Below are positions 58,662-64,000 of a stretch of DNA of 64,000 nucleotides, piece by piece (the first letter of the stretch is position 1; each line of letters begins with the position of its first letter). A program made the position numbers and the translations under genes. This DNA comes from Cyrtodaria siliqua. Its lineage: Eukaryota > Mollusca > Bivalvia > Adapedonta > Hiatellidae. The notes under the pieces are model-generated. The model was not told the DNA's origin. It did no database searches and saw nothing but the letters and a program-made list of their open reading frames with translations. The DNA lies in NCBI GenBank assembly GCA_037043455.1, contig JAWPHD010002639.1, positions 62,001 through 126,000 on the forward strand. The letters run 5' to 3'.

Positions 58662-60109
58662 TTAAGTGGTCATCTTGGACAATTGGCGGCTGCGAAACAC
58701 ACAAATCTGAGGCGCACTATCCCAGTGATAAAGTTTCAACAAAATCCTTCAAGAGGTTTCAGAGAAGATGTCAATTTTAGCCTTTTCCTACATAACTCTA
58801 TGTAAACTTTGGGTTGTCGTGGTGGCCATTTTGATTATTCGACAATAACTAAAAACATAAATTTGATAGAGGCCAACCCAAGGAACATGTATATGATATT
58901 TCACTGGAATGGATAAAGTGGTTTCGGAGGAGATGTCGTTTGAAATCTTTTTAAATTTGACCTAATTTTAGCCATGGTGGCCATTTTGGATGACTGACGT
59001 CTGTGAAAAACATCAATCTGAGGAGGAATATCCCAAAGATCATTGTGATTAAGTTTCATCAAAATCCTTCAACCGGTTTCAGAGAAGATGTCATTTTTAG
59101 CCTTTTCCTATATAACTCTATGTAAACTTTGGGTTGACGTGGTGGCCATTTTGATTATTCGACAATAACGAAAAACACAAACTTGATAGAGGCCAACTCA
59201 AGGAACATGTTTATGATATTTCACAAGAATGGAATAAGTGTTTTCGGAGGACATGTTGTTTGAAATTTCCTTAAATTTGACCTAGTTTTAGACACGGTGG
59301 CCATCTTGGATGACTGGCGGCCGCGTTTCATCAAAATCCTTCAAGCGGTTTGAGAGAAAATGTCATTTTCAATCTTTTCCTATATAACTCTTATGTAAAC
59401 TTTGGGTCGCCATGGTGGCCATTTTGATTATTCGACGATAACGAAAAACACAAACTTGATAGAGGCCTACCCAAGGAACATGTATATGATATTTCACAAG
59501 AATGGAATAAATGGTTTCGGAGATGTCGGTTGGAATTTCCTTAAATTTGACCTAGTTTTAGCCATGGCGGCCATCTTGGACGAATGGCGGCCGCAAAAAA
59601 CACAAATCTGAGAGGAACTATCCCAAATATCATTGTGATTAAGTTTCATAAAAATCCTTCAAGCGGTTTCAGAGAAGATGTCATTTTTAACGTTTTCCTA
59701 TATAACTATGTAAATTTTGGGTCGCCGTGGCGGCCATTTTGATTATTCGACGATAACAAAAAACACAAACTTAATAGAGGCCAACCCAAGGAACATGTAT
59801 ATGATATTTCAGTAGAATGGAATCAGTGGTTTTGGAGGAGATGTCGTTTGAAATTTCCTTAAATTTGACCTAGTTTTAGCCATGGCGGCCATCTTGGTTG
59901 ACTGGCGGCCGCAAAAAACACAAATCTGAGAGGGTCCCTCCCAAGTAATATTGTGATGAAATTGCATTAAAATCCTTCAAGCGGTTTCAGAGGAGATGTT
60001 GATTTTATAAAATTGCTAACAGACGGACGGACGGACAGATGGCTGGACGGAAGACGGACGAAAAGTGATCGCATAAGCCCTCCTGGCCTTTGGCCAGTAG
60101 AGCTAAAAA
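58662..60109 (+). mobile_element. RC-C rolling-circle-like array with 3' end
   Basis: Units of ~318 bp (tggccattttgattattcg at 58822, 59142, 59416 and 59732; one unit is shortened to ~274) contain ttcagagaagatgtcatttt, gaggccaacccaaggaacat and ggcggccatcttgg. It ends with acagacggacggacggacag and the hairpin ccctcctggcc-ttt-ggccagtagagc plus taaaaat. No 5' start is present. Confidence 0.83.
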
Positions 60110-60121
60110 TAATAAAAGAAA

Positions 60122-63100
60122 AACAAGAGGCCCAAGAGGGCCTGTGGACGCTCTCCTGGCTAAAGATAAAGTTTATGCACAAGGGGCCATAACTCTTTCA
60201 AATATCGTTCAACCAGAACAGGGTGATGATATAGGCAACTAGGCTTGGTACTGATTGTCCCTGACAAGTTTCGTTGAAATCCAGCCAGAGGTTCAGGAGA
60301 ACTAGTCTGTACAAAGTTAGTGTATTAAAACTTTTAAGGGGCCATAACTCTGCCAAAATTCATTCAACCAGAACAAGGCAATGATAGGTGCAACTAGGCT
60401 TGGTACTGATCATCCCCATCAAGATTCGTTGAAATCCAGCTAGGAGTTCAGAACAGACTAATCTGGACGTTTCTCTACTAAAACCTTTAAAGGGCCATAA
60501 CCCTGACAAAAATCATTCAACACAAATATGGCGATGATATGCACAACTACGCTTGATACTGATCATTCTTGTCAAGTTTCATTAAAATCCAGCCAGGGGT
60601 TCAGGAAAACTAGCCCGGAAAATGTTTGTGTATCAAAAACCTTTAAAGGGCCATAACTCCACCAAAAATCTGTTAACCGGAATGCGACGATGATATGCAC
60701 AACTAAGCTTGGTGCTGATCATCCCTGTAAAGTTTTGTTGAAATGTGGGGAGACGTTCAGGAGAATAGTCCAGACAAAGTTTGTGTATTAAAACCTTTAT
60801 AGGGCCATAACTCTGCCAAAAATCATTCAACTGGAACACGGCAAAGATTTGCACAACTGGACCTGGAACTGATCATCCCTAAAAAGTTTTGTTTAAATCC
60901 GGCCAGGGGTTCAGGAAAACTAGTCAGGACAAAGTTTGTGTATTAAAACATTTAAAGGGACATAACTCCGCCAAAATCATTCAACTGGAACACAGTGACG
61001 ATATGTACAACTAGGCTTGGTACTGATCATCCCTGAAAATTGTCAATGAAATTTGGCCAAATGAAGGCCCTTTCTTCTTAATGAGGCCAAAATATAGCAT
61101 ATTTCAGAAAATCAAGGGCCATAACTCCGGTGTAAATGGTCCAAACTGGCTTGTTTTCAAACTTGTCGGACTCATTGATAGCAACAATCTGGTAAAGTTT
61201 GGTAAAGATCGGATGAAAAATGAAGACCCTATGGTATTAAGGCAAAATATAGCATTTTTAACTAAATCAAGGGCCATAACACCGCTGTTACTGGTCCGAT
61301 CTGGCTGGTTTTCGAACTTGTCTGAGCTTTCGTTTATATTAACAATCTGGTAGAGTTTGGTAAAGATCTGACGAAAAATGAAGGTCCTATCGTCTTAACA
61401 AGGCAAAATATAGCATTTTTAACTAAATCAAGGGCCATAACTCCGCTGTTGCTGGTCCGATCTGGCTGGTTTTCGAACTTGTCCAAGCTTTCATTGATAT
61501 GAACAATCTGGTAATTTTTGGTAAAGATCGGATGAAAAATGAAGACCCTATCTTCTTAACGAGGCAAAATATAGCCTTTTTTAACTAAATCAAGGGTCAT
61601 AACTCCACTGTTACTAGTCCGATCTGACTGGTTTTCAAATTTATCCGAGCTTTCATTGATATTAACAAGATGGTAAAGTTTAGTAAAGATCGGATGAACA
61701 ATGAAGCCCCTATAGTCTTAACGAGGCAAAATATAGCATTTTAAACTAAATCAAGGGCCATAACTCCGCTGTTACTAGTCAAATATGAATGGTTTTCAAA
61801 CTTGTCCGAGCTTTCATTGATATTAACAATCTGATAAAATTTGGTAAAGATCGAATGAACAATGAAGCCCCTATCGTCTAACGAGGCAAAATATAGCATT
61901 TTTAATTAAATCAAGGGTCATAACTCCGCTGTTACTGGTCCGATATGGCTGTTTTTCGAACTTGTTCGTGTTTTCAACGACATTAACAATGTGGTAAATT
62001 TTGGTAAAGATAGGATGAAAAATGAAGGCCCTATTGTCTTAACGAGGCAAAATATAGCATTTTGAACTAAATCAAGGGCCATAACTCTGCCGATACTGGT
62101 CCAATCTGGATAGTTATCGAACTTGTCCGAGCTTTCATTGATAGTAACAATCTGGTAAAGTTTGGTAAAGATCGAGTGAAAGATGAAGGCCCTATCATCT
62201 TAACGAGGCAAAATTTAGCATTTTTAACTAAATCAAGGGCCATAACTCCGCCGTTACTGGTCCAATCTGGCTGGTTTTCGAACTTGTCCGAGCTTTCATT
62301 GATATTAACAATCTGTGCAAGTTTGGTAAAGATCAAATAATAAATGAAAGTGCTAGAGCGTTCACAAGGCTTAATATGGCATTTTTCATCAAAACAAGGG
62401 CCATAACTCCATTGAAATTATTTCGATCTTCCCGGTTTTCGAACTGGTTTGAGCTTTCATTGATATAAAGACACTGGCAAAGTTAAGTAAAGATCCGATT
62501 AATATTGAAGGCCCTAGAGTGTTCACAGGGCAGAAAATAGCATTTTTCAGAAAAAACAAGGGTCATAACTCCGGTGTTAATGATCCGATTTAGCTGGTTT
62601 TTGGACTTGTTCGAGCTTTTATTGATATTAACAATCTGTGCAAGTTTGGTAAAGATCAAATAATAAATGAAGGTGCTAGAGTGTTCACAAGGCAGAAAAT
62701 GACCTTTTTCAGAAAAAACAAGGGCCATAACTCTAGTGTTACTGACCCAATTCAGCTGATTATCGAACTTGTCCAAGCTATAATTAGTATTAACAATCTG
62801 TGCACGTTTGGTAACGATCAAAAAATAAATGAAGGTGTTAGCGTTCACAAGGCAGAAAATAGCAATTTTCAGAAAAAAACAAGGACCATAACTCCAGTGT
62901 TACTGATCCGATTTGGCTGGTTTTCGAACTTGTCCGAGCTTTCATTGATATTAACAATCTGTGCAAGTTTGGTAAGGATCAAATAATAAATGAAGGTGCT
63001 AGAGTGTTCACAAGGCTTAATATGGCATTTTTCAGCAAAACAAGGGCCATAACTCCGGTGAAATTTATCTGATCCGGCTGGTTTTCGAACTTGTCCGAGC

Positions 63101-63275
63101 TTTCATTTATATAAAGACACTGGCAAAGTTTCGTAAAGATTCGATGAATAATGAAGGCCCTAGATTGTTCACAAGGCAAAAGTTAACAGACGGACGGACG
63201 GCCGACGGACGACGGACGACGGACAACTCGCCATCCCATAAGCTCTGCTGGCCTTCGGCCAGTAGAGCTAAAAAG
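60122..63275 (+). mobile_element. Long composite RC-D/RC-A element, complete ends
   Basis: It starts aacaag, aggcccaagagggcct, gctctcctggctaa. About six RC-D units of 153-156 bp run to ~61050. About thirteen RC-A units of ~161 bp follow (ggcaaaat at 61241, 61402, 61563, 61725); from ~62340 they are a variant with gtgttcacaaggc. It ends acggacggacggccgacgg and the hairpin gctctgctggcc-ttc-ggccagtagagc with taaaaa. All short frames are repeat-derived. Confidence 0.88.
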
Positions 63276-64000
63276 TAAAAAAATCTGGTAAAAAACACAA
63301 ATCTGAGAGGAACTATCCCAAATATCATTGTGATTAAGTTTCATCAAAATCCTTCAAGCGGTTTCAGAGAAGATGTCATTTTTAACGTTTTCCTATATAA
63401 CTCTATGTAAATTTTGGGTCGCCGTGGTGGCCATTTTGATTATTCGACGATAACAGAAAAGCACAAATTTAATAGAGGCCACCCCAAGGAACATGTATAT
63501 GATATTTCAGTAGAATGGAATCAGTGGTTTCGGAGGAGATGTCGTTTGAAACTTCCTTAAATTTGACCTAGTTTTATCCATGGCGGCCATCTTGGAAGAC
63601 TGGCGGCCGCAAAAACACAAGTCTGAGAGAGATTATCCCAAATATCATTGTGCTTAAGTTTCATCAAAATCTATCAGGCGGTTTCAGAGAAGATGTAATT
63701 TTTAACCTTTTCCTATATAACTCTTATGTAAACTTTGGGTCGCCTTGGCGGCCATTTTGATTATTTGACGATAACGAAAAACACAAACTTGATAGAGGCT
63801 AACCCAAGGAACATACATATGATATTTCACAAGAATGGAATAAGTGGTTTCGTAGGAGATGTCGTTTGAAATTTACTTAAATTTGACCTAGTTTTAGCTA
63901 TGGCGGCAATCTTGGATGACTGGCGGCCTTGAAAAACACAAATCTGAGAGAGACTATCCCAGATATCATTATGCTTAAGTTTCATCAAAATATTTCAGGC
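63276..64000 (+). mobile_element. RC-C array, running off the window
   Basis: It begins in mid-unit after the previous element's aaaaag (aaaaaacacaaatctgagag). It contains two and a half ~318-bp RC-C units with ggcggccatcttggaagact. No 5' start; the 3' end lies outside the window. Confidence 0.83.

Overview
This window is eukaryotic and almost entirely non-coding. Repeat content points to a bivalve mollusc: short AT-rich unique DNA, a tRNA-derived SINE, many small inverted-repeat transposons, and a large number of elements with tandem central repeats of about 160 or 320 bp, a CGGA/ACGG-type microsatellite and a hairpin end. That last layout is the one described for the non-autonomous rolling-circle 'pearl' elements (Helitron/Helentron-like) of oysters and other bivalves. 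The species cannot be named from the sequence alone. No complete protein-coding gene is supported. The open frames present are short; most lie inside tandem repeats or hairpins.

Layout. 1-1302: unique AT-rich DNA. 1303-5207: a 34-bp minisatellite, ending in a 324-bp tandem duplication that copies the array edge (4621-5268). 5270-12047: a spacer with an inverted repeat, a possible terminal exon with a poly(A) signal, a cluster of foldback elements, a SINE tail, and two copies of a 400-bp retroelement, one with a perfect 13-bp target duplication. 12048-23093: the same 34-bp minisatellite in the opposite orientation, about 11 kb, with higher-order duplications. 23094-28186: a ~170-bp satellite, a TTAA-flanked element, and a ~178-bp tandem array with paired dyads, interrupted by a TIR element. 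28187-36314: rolling-circle-like arrays, with a 73-bp hairpin transposon (9-bp target duplication), a foldback element built of short palindromic units, a T-rich/G-rich stretch and a hammerhead-like core. 36300-37470: a broken reading frame on the minus strand, folded back on itself by two palindromes. 38207-41799: two more rolling-circle-like elements, one split by a 5'-truncated LINE. 41800-51575: mostly unique DNA with several small TIR/foldback elements and a tRNA-like sequence. 51576-64000: a head-to-tail train of rolling-circle-like elements carrying nested MITE and SINE insertions, running off the right edge.

The most interesting system is the set of rolling-circle-like families. They differ in internal sequence and even in terminal sequence but keep one plan: an aacaag start, a 5' palindrome whose bases change while pairing is kept, a tag matched to the 3' hairpin, units of ~160 or ~320 bp, a cggacgga-type run, and a hairpin followed by aaaaa. 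I call the families RC-A (161 bp), RC-B (319 bp), RC-C (~318 bp), RC-D (~154 bp), RC-E (162 bp) and RC-F (~165 bp); these names are mine. The second theme is the pair of inverted 34-bp arrays. All identifications are from reading the sequence; no database search was possible.
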